64,000 nt of DNA from Pomphorhynchus laevis (GCA_012934845.2 WNNJ02001757.1:62001-126000), one strand, 5' to 3'; shown: positions 45,898 through 57,832, counted from the stretch's first letter. Notes: generated by a model from the sequence alone, not told the origin. Translations and numbers: made by a program.

Positions 45898-47250
45898 GTA
45901 CGAACTTTATCTTGTTTCTTAACAATTTATTGTTTTTAAATGACTAATATAAAACTAGAATTACATAACAATTTATCTTAAAATATATTTAATGATATAT
46001 TTGCTAATATAATAATGAAATTAGATAAAAATTATTTTCAAACTTTTTTTATTTCAATTAAATTTATTGTAAAGTTAATTAAAATACCCACTCTTTATAT
46101 AATTGTTATAATGTTCTAGTTGCTGTAAACTGTATTTTATAAAGAGTTACGCAAATTGATTTAATGTTTTGTCAAACAAGTCTCCTTAAATAATAGTGAA
46201 ATATATAAATGAAAAAATAATAATTTACAACCTTGAAGTATATGAACAAATAAAGTTACCTTGTCAAGTCCAAGCCTAATAAATTTAAACTATTTATACG
46301 TCCGCTCAAAATTATTATCTTTTATATTAAGAATGGATTTAAAAATATAAATGTTTATTAATCATTTCCTAATACGTAATTTTATATATTTTAGTGTTAA
46401 AATAGTATTTAATTTTATCATAAAAAGTATAAAATAATTACCATAAATTACGCAAATTGATTTAATGTTTTGTCGAACAAGTCTCCTTAAATATTAGTGA
46501 TAGCCACCACAAAAATTTCAAAAAATAAATAACGATTAAAAGAAAAAAGAAATAAGTTTAAGTTTCGAATTGGCTGTATTTCTCTTAAAAAATAGTAATT
46601 TGCGAAGTGGAGGCTTGCACATTAATATTTAAAAAGTTTATAAAACAATAATGATCTTAGTTTCTTTTCTTAAGCTTTATATTCGTAGAATCTAAAGTAG
46701 AAAGCTTAAGGTTCCAATTACTTTTATTTGCTTTCATTAACCTTTGGCAAAACATGCAAAAGAAGTGGACAAGGATTAATGGATATCATGGATATCTTCA
46801 TGAACATCTTCCAAATGAAAGTGGCATTGCGCATTGTCTATTACTATTGTGATATGTGTAAAAATGTGCTTTTTGCCTTTTGAAACCTTTTCCGTATTCA
46901 TGTTTGACCAGCTTCCCTAGACACTCTTCATATTTTGTATTGAACAAATCCGTTTGTGCATCCAGTTAAGACACGGCTTGGACCTCGAAATGTAGCTGCA
47001 GATGCATCGCATCGTATTTATTTTGTAATACGAACAACTCTATAAACAGATTTAAATGTTTCTTTTATTACGCAGATAATGCAATTAAGTATTTTTAAAG
47101 GACACTTTTAAAGTGAAAAGGTATAGTTAGTCTCAAAATTCACAATTATTCAAGAGGCAGAATATTATTCTTAAATAACTATAATATTAATAATGATATA
47201 ATAATATATAATAATATATTATATATATTATATATAATATATTATATAAT
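45898..47250. other. Intron or spacer, no feature recognised
   Basis: AT-rich. Two ~45-bp segments (around 46140 and 46440, sharing TTACGCAAATTGATTTAATG and TTTTGTC then ACAAGTCTCCTTAAATA) are direct repeats. TA-rich at 47190-47250. Confidence 0.5.
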
Positions 47251-47253
47251 TCT

Positions 47254-47418
47254 AGTGTGGTTGCTCAGCATTTTGTTAGTTTGAATCATTCCATTGATTT
47301 TGAAAATGCATCTATTTTATCATTTGAAAGTAACTTGTTATCTCGCATTATTCAAGAAGCGTATTTTATTAAAAAAGATTCTAATTTAATGCTTAATAAT
47401 AAATCTGATTACAATTAA
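47254..47418 (+). pseudogene. Penelope-like element, C-terminal tail
   Basis: A 54-residue frame ending in TAA: VAQHFVSLNHSIDFENASIL, then FESNLLSRIIQEAYFIKK. The pattern (H-x5-H, IDF-N, then R-x3-EA-IKK) is that of the end of Penelope-like polyproteins, behind the GIY-YIG endonuclease. It has no start codon and stands alone, so it is a truncated remnant. Confidence 0.55.
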
Positions 47419-48121
47419 ATATTTCAATATTACATTATTTTAATTTTTTTTCAATTCGTTTGTTTTTTGTAATTGTATTATTATTTTGTTTACGTTTAGA
47501 TTAAATTATAATTTGAAATTTGAAATTTATTATTGTCTTGCAATTGAAATTGTCTTGCAATAAGTTCTTAATTGAAATTGAAATTTGAAAAATTTCAATT
47601 AAAAATTTAAATTAAGAATTTAAATTGTCCTGATTATATTAAGTTCTTACAATAATACATACGTAACTCGTTCAACTCCAGAACGATTATTTTGTTCACA
47701 GTGTTTGGTGCAATACAAAGAACAAGGACCTTAAAAAAGTTTGATAACTAATAAACATACAATCTGAAAAGCGGAAAGAAGAAAACTACAACGATCCACG
47801 CTCAACTCGCGTATCTCTTGGAATGCGAGTGAATTCAGAATCTCGCTGAATGCAAGAGAATGACGTCCCCAGTCTGGTCAGCAAAACAAATCATGAATCA
47901 TCCGGACTTATTCGAGGTGAGATCGTGTCGGAAAAGGGACAATGCAGCATTTGTCGTCGATTATTTTGCTTAAATTCTACTGGCCGAATACGCAGGCATG
48001 ACCCATCTTCGGCTGTCCCGGTTCTGGTCAAACGCCTACTTCCATAAATAGTTTGGCATCATTCGATACTCAGGCTGACAACACCTTTTCATGAGAGCAT
48101 TGAGATATCGCGTTTATCGAG

Positions 48122-48592
48122 ATGCTACCAGTTCAGTTGGTTCGACGAATACCCAGATCTGCCAGGCCTCAGGTAGCTACAACTCTTTCAATCATTTTGG
48201 CTGACATTGCGAGGGGCCACCAGAAGGAAGATACGTGGATTAAATTGTTGATGTTCGCAAGAATGGTTATCCGCGTGCATGTAAGGACTGAGGAAAATGG
48301 CAATCGCGGTTTGTCTCAGAAGATAAAGGAGGCATGTCTCAAATTTTTTGATATAAAATCCAGGTCAGTTGATGATGTTGTGGAGCGAAGGTTGGGGAGA
48401 CCCGGCAACCGAACTAAAGTAGACGATCGCGAGGCCAATAGAAATCTTTGTCGCAAAGTTTCAGAAAGACTGGAAGACGGTGATGTTCGCGGCGCAATCA
48501 GATTGGTGAGCAGCGACGACGGAATAGTGCAATTCGACGATCGAGTGTTGTCAGAACTAAGGTCTAAACACCTTCACGAACTAACCAATTAG
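48122..48592 (+). pseudogene. RLE-LINE linker domain
   Basis: 156 codons. A basic N-terminal half (RRIPRSARPQVATTLSIILA) is followed by KEDTWIKLLMFARMVIRV and the signature GDVRGAIRLVSSDDGIV, which precedes the RT in this LINE group. It stops shortly before the RT, so the polyprotein is broken. Confidence 0.75.
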
Positions 48593-48826
48593 GAGAGACA
48601 CATACACAAGTTTAAATTCACAGTGCACTGCCTTATGCCTTCCCTGTTGTCTCTGCTGACATCGCGAAGTCTGCTATCCACTCATTCCCCAATTCTTCTT
48701 GAAGTGGATTAGATGGACTCAGTCCACTACATCTAAAAGACCTGACTGGTTCCTCGTGCGGCCTTCCAGGGGTTCGCCTAGTGAATTCCATGGCTGAATT
48801 CATCACCGTCGTCTTAAAAGGTTTGT

Positions 48827-49393
48827 GTGTCGGATTCAATAAGGAAATTTTTCTGCGGTGCTAAACTACTGGCATTACAGAAGCCTAATGGCGGTATCCG
48901 TCTGATTGCCGTGGGCTGTCCGCTGTGTCGATTGGCATCAAAGATTGTTGTACGTTGGGCATCCAACGACAATCTAGATGAGTTCGTACCTCGACAATTT
49001 GGCGTTGAAATACCACGAAGAGTTAAAGCTGTGACTCACGCGTCCAGACATTTTGTCGCGAACGCCTTAGTCACTGGAGTAGCACTCGCCAAGCTCGATT
49101 TTCATAACGCTTTCAACACGGTCAACCGCGACCACATGATTGACACGGTTCGAAGGAAGCTACCAGCATACTTACCTTTCGTTAACATGTGCTATTTGGA
49201 GGAGAGTCATCTCATTGCGGGCGCCTCAATAATTCCATCCGCCGAAGGTGTACAACAAGGGGACCCACTCGTTCCTCTTCTTTTCTCGCTTGCCGTAAAT
49301 GAAGTTGTCAAACTCTGCCAGTCACCTTTTTGTGCTTGGTGTCTCGACGACTGTATTTTGGGGGTGACTTGGATACAATTTACTCTGATGTAG
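48827..49393 (+). pseudogene. RLE-LINE reverse transcriptase
   Basis: 188 codons. LQKPNGGIRLIAVG opens the fingers. Motif A is AKLDFHNAFNTVNRD, motif B is EGVQQGDPLVPLLFSLAV, and motif C is CLDD, where most relatives have a Y before LDD. The frame is lost just behind motif C and the thumb continues from about 49660 in another frame. Confidence 0.85.
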
Positions 49394-49659
49394 TTAAAAT
49401 AATCGATCAGGGTTAAAGAATTGGGCTGACATTTAATCCTCAAAAGTCGGAGTTAATCACCCGAGATCCTAAAGATCAAATTCGTTTGATGAAATTGATC
49501 CCTGAATGCATTCTCACTAGTCCCAACGACGCTGTTATCTTGGGTACTCCTGTAGGAAACGAGTTGGCGCTTGATGAAACCGTGAATTAATGTGTATCGC
49601 TTCTCCAGAACACTGTCACTCGAATAGCCGATATATCCAGACAGGATGCGCTGTTTCTA

Positions 49660-50346
49660 TTGCGATGTAGCTTCAGCATACCAAAGATTTCTCATCTGCT
49701 ACGCTGTGCACCTTGCTTGTCATGTTCATCTTTAAAGAATTATGACGAAGTCCTAAAGTCCGCTCTTGCCAACATCTTGAATTTATATCTGGATGATAAT
49801 GCATGGCGTCAAGCAACTTTGCCGATTGACTTGGGTTGCTTAGGTTTATATCGCAGTGAAGTTATATCCCTGCCGGCATATTTGTCCTCAATCACAGGTA
49901 CGTCAATTCTCGTAAAGGCATTGGCCGGACCAAACCTTGGAGCAACCAGCGGAGTGGATGGCTCGGATTTCCAACACGGTGTGCGCGGATGGACGGCTGT
50001 ATACGGGGAAGACTTGTTAACGGAAAAACACAAAAAACGTTGGTCTCGTCATATGCACTTGGTCGCTACTGGTTCTCTCTTATCAGATGCTGATTCTTCT
50101 AAATGTCGAGCTAGACTGCTTGGAACGGTAGGCAAAGACTCCGGGGATTTCCTGATGGTACTTCTAATCTCGGTGGTCGGCACCAGATTGGACGATGTAT
50201 CATTCACCATTGCCTGGCGCTACGACTCGGTATCAAATTTAGCGGGAAATTCACATGTTGATGCCAGAATATCAGATACTCATCAGGTTTGCACGGTCTG
50301 GACTGTCGATATAGCAAATCTCGGGCAAGTCGACATTCGGAGATGA
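49660..50346 (+). pseudogene. RLE-LINE thumb and connection region
   Basis: 228 codons. IPKISHLLRCAPCLS corresponds to the conserved segment after the RT palm, then LPIDLGCLGLYRSEVISLPA (the GGLGL-type block) and a variable stretch. The end, where a Cys/His finger is expected, runs into the overlapping endonuclease frame at 50289. Confidence 0.75.
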
Positions 50347-50693
50347 ACTACATAATTCGAATGGCTTTCTCTTCAGTAGGGATACATTCTCGACTAGAAC
50401 CGGCCGGGTTGTGTCACAGCGACGGCAACCGACCTGATGGTGGCACTTTGGTTTCATGGAAGGGCGGCAAAATGGTGATTTGGGACGCTACCTACATAAA
50501 TCCTCTAGCGGCGAGTTTCGAGGACAAGGCAGTCATTCGGACCGGGGAGGTTGCCGCCTTTGCAGAGAGTAAGAAGAGGGAAAATACCAAGAGATCGACA
50601 ATAGAATATATACCTTCGTTCCAATCACGGTCGAGTCATTGGGTGTCTTGGGCCAGGAAACCTCATGCTTTATTCAAGAGATCGGGAAGATGA
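50289..50693 (+). pseudogene. RLE-LINE restriction-like endonuclease
   Basis: Reads HSEMNYIIRMAFSSVG, then LEPAGLCHSDGNRPDGGTLV and MVIWDATY. The R-H-x-x-x-N start, E-P-x-G-L, RPDG and WD-(A/V)-T blocks are those of the PD-(D/E)XK endonuclease of R2-superfamily LINEs. It keeps the acidic residues. Confidence 0.8.
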
Positions 50694-51033
50694 TGTCAGA
50701 GGCCACTCACGAACCTCGATCAACGGCTTTCCTCATGCAACGATTAAGCGCATCGGTTTAACGTGGGAATGCAGCTTGTATACTCGAATGCTTTTGCGAT
50801 CAATCGGTTTCCGACTTTTTTAACTGAATGACTGTACTTATTTCAAACTATGCTTTATTTTATTTAATAATTGTTCCTCAATTATAATTTATTACTCTAC
50901 TTTTACATTATTTTTATTATTAAATTCGTATTTGTTGTCACTTATTTTATGATTTTAATTTTATTTTGTTTTATGATTCTGTTTTTTTTTCTTTCTTTTT
51001 GTTGTTTTAAAAATGTGTGTAAAATTTTAGTGT

Positions 51034-51408
51034 ATGATTGTTTTGTTTCTCGGTATTTTCTTTTTCTTTTTAGTAGAAATGCGGGGCACATCAATTCTTG
51101 TATTTTTGTATAAATGTTGGAAACATGGGGGAAATTGTGAAACATTTTTTTGTAATGCTGATGATGATATCAGGAGTTATCGAAATATAGAATTTTTATC
51201 AAATAGAAGATATTTTCTTCTTCGTTCCTGTAATAATATATGTTTGAAATGGAAGAAGATTGTGGGTTTAGTATTTATTATAATTATATTCGTATTATCA
51301 TACGTACTATATGAGTCTACGTATTTTTTTGATAAAATACATTATTTGGTTCCCTCAAATTGGCCTATACAACTAGTAGCATTCATGTCTCACAAGCTAT
51401 TATTATAA
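51034..51408 (+). CDS. Hypothetical 124-residue membrane-protein ORF
   Basis: The frame opens MIVLFLGIFFFFLVEMRG, a possible signal anchor. A middle part follows with CWKHGGNC, FFCNADDD and SCNNICLKW, then a hydrophobic span VGLVFIIIIFVLSYVLY and a polar C-terminal tail. Two membrane spans with a Cys-containing segment between them. It lies between two inserted LINEs, and no family is recognised. AT-rich hydrophobic frames can arise by chance, so this is weak. Confidence 0.3.
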   Translation: MIVLFLGIFFFFLVEMRGTSILVFLYKCWKHGGNCETFFCNADDDIRSYRNIEFLSNRRYFLLRSCNNICLKWKKIVGLVFIIIIFVLSYVLYESTYFFDKIHYLVPSNWPIQLVAFMSHKLLL

Positions 51409-51759
51409 TATTTGGCATCAATTGACACGATAACCTATCACTTCGTTTTCATCCATTCCATTTCTTATTAGGTTATGTAATGAAGATCGTGTTGCACGTA
51501 AGGCCAATGAACTTGAGCTTGCTAGAACGATTCTAATTTTTTCCCCGCAACCATGATATGACTTCGGTGTACTTATTGTCTTTCTGTGCGCTTATTTTGC
51601 GTGCTACATGCTTCATAAATCTCTGTGCCTAAGGTCCTGTCCCACCTTGGATTGAAAAAATAAGTGGTCAAAACGTCGCATGTTCCACTTCTGGGACACG
51701 TTCGCTGTATTTTGCGATTTTTTGATTATCATGGTAGATGCAATTGCTTTAAATGTCTC

Positions 51760-52664
51760 TGTACGCAGCTACGAGCATGAGCGTTGAACACACAAATATC
51801 GAAGAAGCTTCGATCGAATTTGCCTCTAAAAAGACCATTACAAGCCACATCGAGACGAGCCCCGTTGTCTCGACTTGTTATGTCCTGCGTGAAGTTCAAT
51901 GTTTCGTTTGCTGGCTAAAGTTGTGGTTCCATGCTGACTCCTTTACAAACGATAGTCAAGGTGTCGGCTATAAAGTTCCTTATTTCGTTATGCCTAATTG
52001 TCGCAAGAGCGCCTGTTAGGCAGGATACGGTGTGTGTTATATCGAAATCTTCTCCACATTTGCACTTTGTTGGGACGTTATCGGGGGTCCAGCCGTATCT
52101 GGTCGCTTGGGCATCTTAGAATTCCTTTCCTTTTAATCGCATATTTATGTTTTCAATCGAACGGTTTGCTAGTCAGGATGATGCTCCCTTCTCCAACGCA
52201 TATATAATTGACTTTCTTGTATTTTCGTCCGTCCTTGTTAAAATTTCGTTTCCCTTTTCCTTGAGTTGTTGCGAAGATGCGTTTCCTATTGTAGATAATA
52301 TAACTTTTTGACTTTTATTGCATCGCCTTTCCTTTAATCCATCTAATATTAGATCTGTCAGCGTTTTCGAGCTGTCATATTCCGTCATCGCTGTATTTGA
52401 TGGGTGCCTAATGCCCATACATCCCAAGCTTAACGGCAGATAAATTATCTTCTGAATTTTCTCACTACATTGCGAAATGCTTAAACTATTGGTCATTAAT
52501 TTGCCGAATATTGCATTTCTTAGTGGTATGAATAGGCTTGGAGAAGTTGTATACGTTCTCTGTATATAAATCGACTTGTGTTTGAGGGATGTTACCAGAG
52601 CCACGTAAGCGACCTGTGCGTCTATTTCCGCAACTGTATTAGGTTTACTGTCATTTTTATCCAT
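51760..52664 (-). mobile_element. RLE-type LINE fragment, minus strand
   Basis: The piece 52173-52664 has the post-RT block (AEIDAQVAYVALVTSLKHK, then LPLSLGCMGIRHP). Further 3' on the minus strand come CKCGEDFDITHTVSC, RHNEIRNFIADTL, MEPQL, GARLDV and FFDICVFN. That is the Cys/His finger and restriction-like endonuclease end of a LINE different from the one at 47.8-50.8 kb. Only one or two breaks are visible. RT palm motifs are absent, so this is a truncated 3' portion in tail-to-tail orientation with its neighbour. Confidence 0.8.
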
Positions 52665-52859
52665 TTGGCAATTAAGTGTGTAATATATTCGTCCATGAAT
52701 TGGCGTGTTTTTATCGGACTTCCCAAGATGATACCTTCACTTACTACGTATTTTATTAATATTATTATTTATTATTTTAATATTATTATCTTATTTTTTA
52801 TTCATAAAAAATAATGATTTAAAATAATTGTATAATTATAATATAATTATATTATATTT

Positions 52860-53140
52860 ATATTAGAAGTTAAAATTTAAAATAAAAAGCCATTATTTAT
52901 GAATTAATTTTAACTAATTTATATAACGGTAAAATTTAAAATTGAAATTTAAAATAAAAGTTAATTTTTATGAATTGCTAATAAACTACGTACGATGTAT
53001 CATAATTTGGATTAGAGGTCATCATGAGGAATTGCTGTGTTATCAGGTTTTGGCACTTATCTTCGTCCCAACATAGCATCGTGGCCAAATACATGCTAAT
53101 GACGTTTGTCATCCTATGAAATTTAATTATCAACAGAGTA
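52860..53140 (+). repeat. DR1 dispersed repeat, copy e
   Basis: Includes the AT-rich leader (AAATTTAAAATAAAAGTTAA), GATGTATCATAATTTGGATT, GTTATCAGGTTTTGGCACTT and TGCTAATGACGTTTGTC. It shows that the leader is part of the family and not just local sequence. Confidence 0.65.
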
Positions 53141-53624
53141 TACTAATAACATGCAATTTCCCATATTTTTCAAAATAAATATTTAGTAATATTTATGAAA
53201 ATTAACATTTTCACTAGTTTACTTAAAATATCTTCTTATACTTAAATTGTTTTCTCCATGTTTTTAAATTAAAGAATTGTGAATAGAATAAAAATGCAAA
53301 ACTTCAATGTGAATAAACATTAAAGCAGTTTAATCAATAATGATGATTTAAATTAACGAGTAATACTATTTTTACCGCAATGAACAAGATACAGTCTAAC
53401 ATTATAGTTTTACACTAACGCAATGCAAACAACCAAGAATTATCCAAGAATGTAATCCTGACTGTGAAATGTAAAATATCAGTGAATTTTCAAGTGGAGT
53501 TTTAATAATGACAAAAATCTTTAAGTATTTCGACTATATTTAAAGAAGTTTGCTCTAAATTAATTCATCAATAATGATTATTTTTGTTGTAAATTGTTTA
53601 GATTTTTATTTTTAAATTGTTTAG

Positions 53625-53705
53625 ATTTCTTCAATCGACTCAAATTGAGACTGACTCTTCACTGAATTTTACTGATAATTTAGATCACAAGAAGATTATT
53701 AATAG
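53625..53705 (+). CDS. 22-residue repeat microexon 1 (long form)
   Basis: 81 nt, phase 2-2, acceptor TTGTTTAG, donor GTAACT. It carries the repeat FLQSTQIETDSSLNFTDN and then KKIIN as a five-codon extension, so it is 15 nt longer than the others but keeps the phase. The canonical F at position 2 is L here. Confidence 0.7.
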
Positions 53706-53797
53706 GTAACTATTAGACAATCCGGCGAAATATAAATATTATTTTTTATCATAATTTTTAGTTAAATAAACAATCCTAATGTATGCCGTTTGTAGAA

Positions 53798-53937
53798 CGA
53801 CATAAATTATTATTTTTCGTTTAAAAAATTTGGGTTCAAATAAAAATACCAATTTTATTGTTTAGACATTTTTTCGGTACTCAAGTACAAGCAAACACTT
53901 CATTGATTCTTCCTAATAATATTTCAATATTGTAAGT
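53798..53937 (+). repeat. 140-bp exon-plus-intron segment duplicated at 54857-54996
   Basis: The segment holding microexon 2 and about 65 bp of upstream intron recurs 1,059 bp downstream around microexon 4 with only a few differences. This shows that the array grows by duplication of exon plus flank. Confidence 0.92.
53866..53931 (+). CDS. 22-residue repeat microexon 2
   Basis: 66 nt, phase 2-2, acceptor TTGTTTAG, donor GTAAGT. It encodes HFFGTQVQANTSLILPNNIS: F2, T5, N10, L13 and N18 of the repeat are kept, while I15 is L. Confidence 0.85.
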
Positions 53938-54017
53938 AGTACTTTCAAAATGATTAGATGTTAATTGATCTTCAACGGCCACCTATGTTAATACATTCCT
54001 TTAACTTTTATGTTTAG

Positions 54018-54083
54018 AAAGTTCTTCGATACTTACTTCGATGCATACTCTTCAATGGATATTTCTTCAAATGCTAGATTAAT
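54018..54083 (+). CDS. 22-residue repeat microexon 3
   Basis: 66 nt, phase 2-2, acceptor ATGTTTAG, donor GTAAGT. It encodes KFFDTYFDAYSSMDISSNAR; Y replaces N10 and M replaces L13. Confidence 0.85.
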
Positions 54084-54924
54084 GTAAGTATCAATAAAAT
54101 TGTAATTATATTTTTGTTAAAGAATTTTTTATGCATTCGTACAAATATTTTTGTCGCAACTTAATTCTATCCGCACCGTTCTTTCGCAGTTACCTTACAT
54201 TGACAGTTAATCATGATTCTGAATATTTCGTTATCAAATGTTATCAAAATTTAGTATCAATTAAGTTAATAAAAAAGTCTGTTTGTATATTTAGGTTTTT
54301 GTGTCTGTATATTTGTTAAAGTTGCAATTACATTTTATTGTGTATGCAGACTCCATTTTAAATAAGCAGAAAAATCGATAATATTCCAATATTTATTTTG
54401 TTTTCAAAATTTCAACCACTACTGCGGTCAACATCAGGAAACCGTCATTGCACACGTTACAACAAACATATTAAGAAAAACCATATCTGGAAGAATCATA
54501 CCGGAAGTTAATCTAGAAATTAAATTTTATGAAAAGAGAATTCTAAAGCAAACTTAACAGTCTATCAAATAATATATTAGTTGGGATTAATGTGAGGATG
54601 TATTTATCCGCTCATGCGGCGCTACTAGCGATTGAGATATAATTAAATTACAAATTATACAAATTACTAAATTTATGTTATCTCGCAATTGCATTTAACT
54701 GCATCAAAGATAGTTCTTTCAGGTAAGAACAGTATAGTGCGTGCATTATACTGCACGATATCGAGCATTATTTGGAATTAATCATATTAATATATTTATG
54801 AATGAAAATTAATTTTTAACACATCATATCCTTTTATTATTACATTCATATTAATTCGACATAAATTATTATTTTTCGTTTAAAAAATTAGGGTTCAAAT
54901 AAAAATACCAATTTTATTGTTTAG

Positions 54925-54990
54925 ACAATTTTTCGGTACTCAAGTACAAGCAAACTCTTCATTGATTCTTCCTAATAATATTTCAGTATT
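54925..54990 (+). CDS. 22-residue repeat microexon 4
   Basis: 66 nt, phase 2-2. Differs from microexon 2 in three residues (H to Q, T to S, I to V). QFFGTQVQANSSLILPNNIS. Confidence 0.85.
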
Positions 54991-55027
54991 GTAAGTAATA
55001 CCATTGAATTTTAAAAAAACTGTTAAT

Positions 55028-55515
55028 TTATTCGCATCTTACAAAGTGTTGTAAGATGAAGAAGAATTAACAAATGGTTTGATTTTCTCTCAACAAAAAA
55101 ATATCGTTAATATTTTCTGCACGCCTAGTCTATGTGATGGACTAGGCGTGCAGAATTAACATGAAGATTAATACATCTTCATCTTACTGTTTAAGTTGGT
55201 TTTGTTTGTTCGACGTCAATCACACGCACACTATAGGTACTTAAAAATATGTTAGTTACTAATATGTATAAAAATGGATTAATTTATTCGCATCTTACAA
55301 AGTGTTGTAAGATGAAGAAGAATTAACAAATGGTTTGATTTTCTCTCAACAAAAAATATCGTTAATGTTTTCTGCACGCCTAGTCTATGTGATGGACATG
55401 CCATTAATACATCTTCATCTTACTGTTTAAGTTGGTTTTGTTTATTCGACGTCAATCACACGCACACTATAGGTACTTAAAAATATGTTAGTTACTAATA
55501 TGTATAAAAATGGAT
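55028..55515. repeat. 256-bp tandem duplication with hairpins
   Basis: TCGCATCTTACAAAGTGTTG begins at 55032 and 55288. The unit contains CATCTTACA/TGTAAGATG as a small hairpin. In copy 1 a 16-bp perfect hairpin (55115-55155) lies in the middle, and copy 2 has lost its right arm. The repeat lies in the intron between microexons 4 and 5. Confidence 0.9.
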
Positions 55516-55781
55516 ACGAAATGATCTAAAGCTAAACTTTCATTATTTAATTTTGGACAATTAAATTGATTGTGGAACACTTTGCGCTCTTTGCGGGCAA
55601 GCACATTGATTCCAATAAGAGTTTCTTATATATCTTTTTCTCTACCAATAGTCATTTCAAAATATTTTTATAAAAATTCTATAATAGTTTATTAATACAA
55701 AATTATTTTGAATGTAGAAGGTTTTTTAGCTTTAGATCTACACGTTTTCTTATATTTATGTGAAGATAATTTATTGTTTAG

Positions 55782-55847
55782 AAAGTTTGAAAATAATACA
55801 TTTAAATCGAATTTTTTTCTTGATATATCTGGAATTGTTCGAGTGTT
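55782..55847 (+). CDS. 22-residue repeat microexon 5
   Basis: 66 nt, phase 2-2, acceptor TTGTTTAG, donor GTAAGT. It encodes KFENNTFKSNFFLDISGIVR; N replaces T5 but T follows at 6. Confidence 0.85.
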
Positions 55848-57037
55848 GTAAGTATCTAGTGATTTTTACTAATCCTTAGCCAAAGCTATTTTTTATTAAA
55901 GAAACTTTTCATTTATAATTAATGATCGCTCATTATGCAAATTACCACATCATATTTCAATTAAAGAAAATCAATATTTTTCTAATACGTCAGCATTCGA
56001 TCATATGGCTGAAAAATAAGAATTGAACTTTATGAATCTCCTAAACAACCACAGAGTTGTTCTATCAACAGAAATTGTCTTAGATATTCATATTAAAATA
56101 TATCGACGATGAAACTAGGCCAATGATAGAATTGTCTTTGAATAAAAGAGAACTTTAAATCACAAATTTAAAGATTGCCTTCTAAATCGAATTTACTACC
56201 ATAGAATTTATATTGCAAAATATAAATTAATTGTTCACGACTGTGGCGTGTCGGCAACAAATCAGATTAGCTAGCTGAGTTTACGTATTTTAAATCATAT
56301 GATATATTTAAATATTTATATTTTTATATAATATAATGATATTATATTATATGTCTATTTCCAAATATAAGATTAATTAAGTTTTCTAATGCATCTTTAA
56401 TATATGTTAATATAGACTTATCTAAAGCGTACTAAAATCGTACGTATTATAAACATTTATTCCTTTTGTGTGTTCTATTTTTTGTAAAATTATTACTAAA
56501 ATAGTGTTTTATACCTGAATTAATTTCGATTACCATGCAATTTCTTTATTATATGTTCTAATTGCTGCAGTTATTTTGTTCTCTCTACTTACAGAGATTT
56601 TAATTTTCATTTAAACCACTACATTGGAACCTAGGTTTTGTTGTTTCTAAGAAATTTCGAATTCCAATTTTATATATGTATAATTTTATTGTCTGACTTA
56701 ATTATAATTTATCTATTAAACGAAAACCAAAATAAAACCTCTAGACTTAAACTTTAGGATATCGCAATACCTATTCTTAAAATTCTTTCATTTTGATAAT
56801 GACAGAATTATCAAAAAAATTTGAGATGTTGATTGATTAAAGAATCCGTTCATCAGAATCTTTCGGTGTCATTATTTTGTGATTTAAATATGTTAACCAA
56901 ATAATGCTTATAGATCGACGAAATATAAAAATTGCTTTTTATCTATTTATTCTCTTTTAATTTTTAAAGCACGCAAATTTCTTGATGAGAAGCGTTCTCT
57001 AGAGTTTCACATTCAAACACAACAATTTCTTCTTTAG

Positions 57038-57103
57038 AAAGTTTAATGATACAATATTTAAATCAAACTCTATGCTGCTCATTTCCGGTAATGTGTCTAA
57101 GAT
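57038..57103 (+). CDS. 22-residue repeat microexon 6
   Basis: 66 nt, phase 2-2, acceptor TTCTTTAG, donor GTAAGT. KFNDTIFKSNSMLLISGNVS is closest to the consensus: F2, T5, S9-N10-S11, L13, I15-S16-G17-N18-V19. Confidence 0.88.
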
Positions 57104-57832
57104 GTAAGTAGCAATAAATTTTAAACTTACATTTTTTGGGTAAAATATTGATATCATTTTTGTTGAAATGTTTTTTCTGCTTCATTCTTAATTATATTTA
57201 TAAATACTATATTATAAAGTATGTTATATTTAATATTTCCCATGTATCTGAAGCAAAAAATAAAACTTCAAAACTTATTTGTAAACTGAACAAGCATAGA
57301 TTATTAAAATCCGCAGAATATGATATGTAGATCGTATAATATATTATAAATTATCATAATATTATATATGATCATATTACAATAAGTTGCACTGCTTTAT
57401 AAATATCTGTATATTGCAGCTATTTTCTTACAGAATCTTGTTAATTAATTAATAATTAATTAAATAATTAATAATAAACTTAACAAATTTAAATTTTCAT
57501 AACAGGCTGATTGTCAATTTTATAGAAAAAAAATAGAAATTTATGTTAATTTAAAAAGAACAAATTAAAATTAAATTAAATTGTTATTTTGTAAATAGCA
57601 AATTCATTTAAATATTCAATTATTTTTGAATGTAGTGGAGTCGCTATAATTAAAAATGAAAAAATTTATTAAAATGATGTGTTAGATTTCATTAGATTAA
57701 AATCTAATGTTAAGAATTTGACATAAGAATTCGATACTTGGAAATAACAATTTAAAGCTGCTGTTTTAAATATCTAGATTTAAAAATATTTAAAATCATA
57801 CAATTAACTATCCTATTTAAGAATATTATTAA

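Larger units (their letters stand above)
47820..50830 (+). mobile_element. RLE-type LINE (R2/NeSL-like), plus strand
   Basis: Ordered pieces: an N-terminal zinc-finger-like segment (CSICRRLF...RRH), an Arg-rich linker domain ending in DVRGAIRLVSSDD, the reverse transcriptase, the thumb region and a C-terminal restriction-like endonuclease. The pieces are 47850-48047, 48122-48592, 48827-49393, 49660-50346 and 50289-50693, on at least three frames. The sequence is clearly richer in G and C than its surroundings, which suggests a fairly recent arrival. It sits in the presumed long intron of the microexon gene. No poly(A) tail or target duplication was recognised. Confidence 0.85.

Noticed and set aside
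53581-53624. Extra microexon before 53625 (second TTGTTTAG just upstream)
   Set aside because: The space between the two acceptors is a short duplication of the intron end without a donor.
56600-56640. Terminal exon after acceptor CTACTTACAG near 56594
   Set aside because: Good acceptor, but only 12 residues (DFNFHLNHYIGT) before a stop and no repeat similarity; kept out as unsupported.
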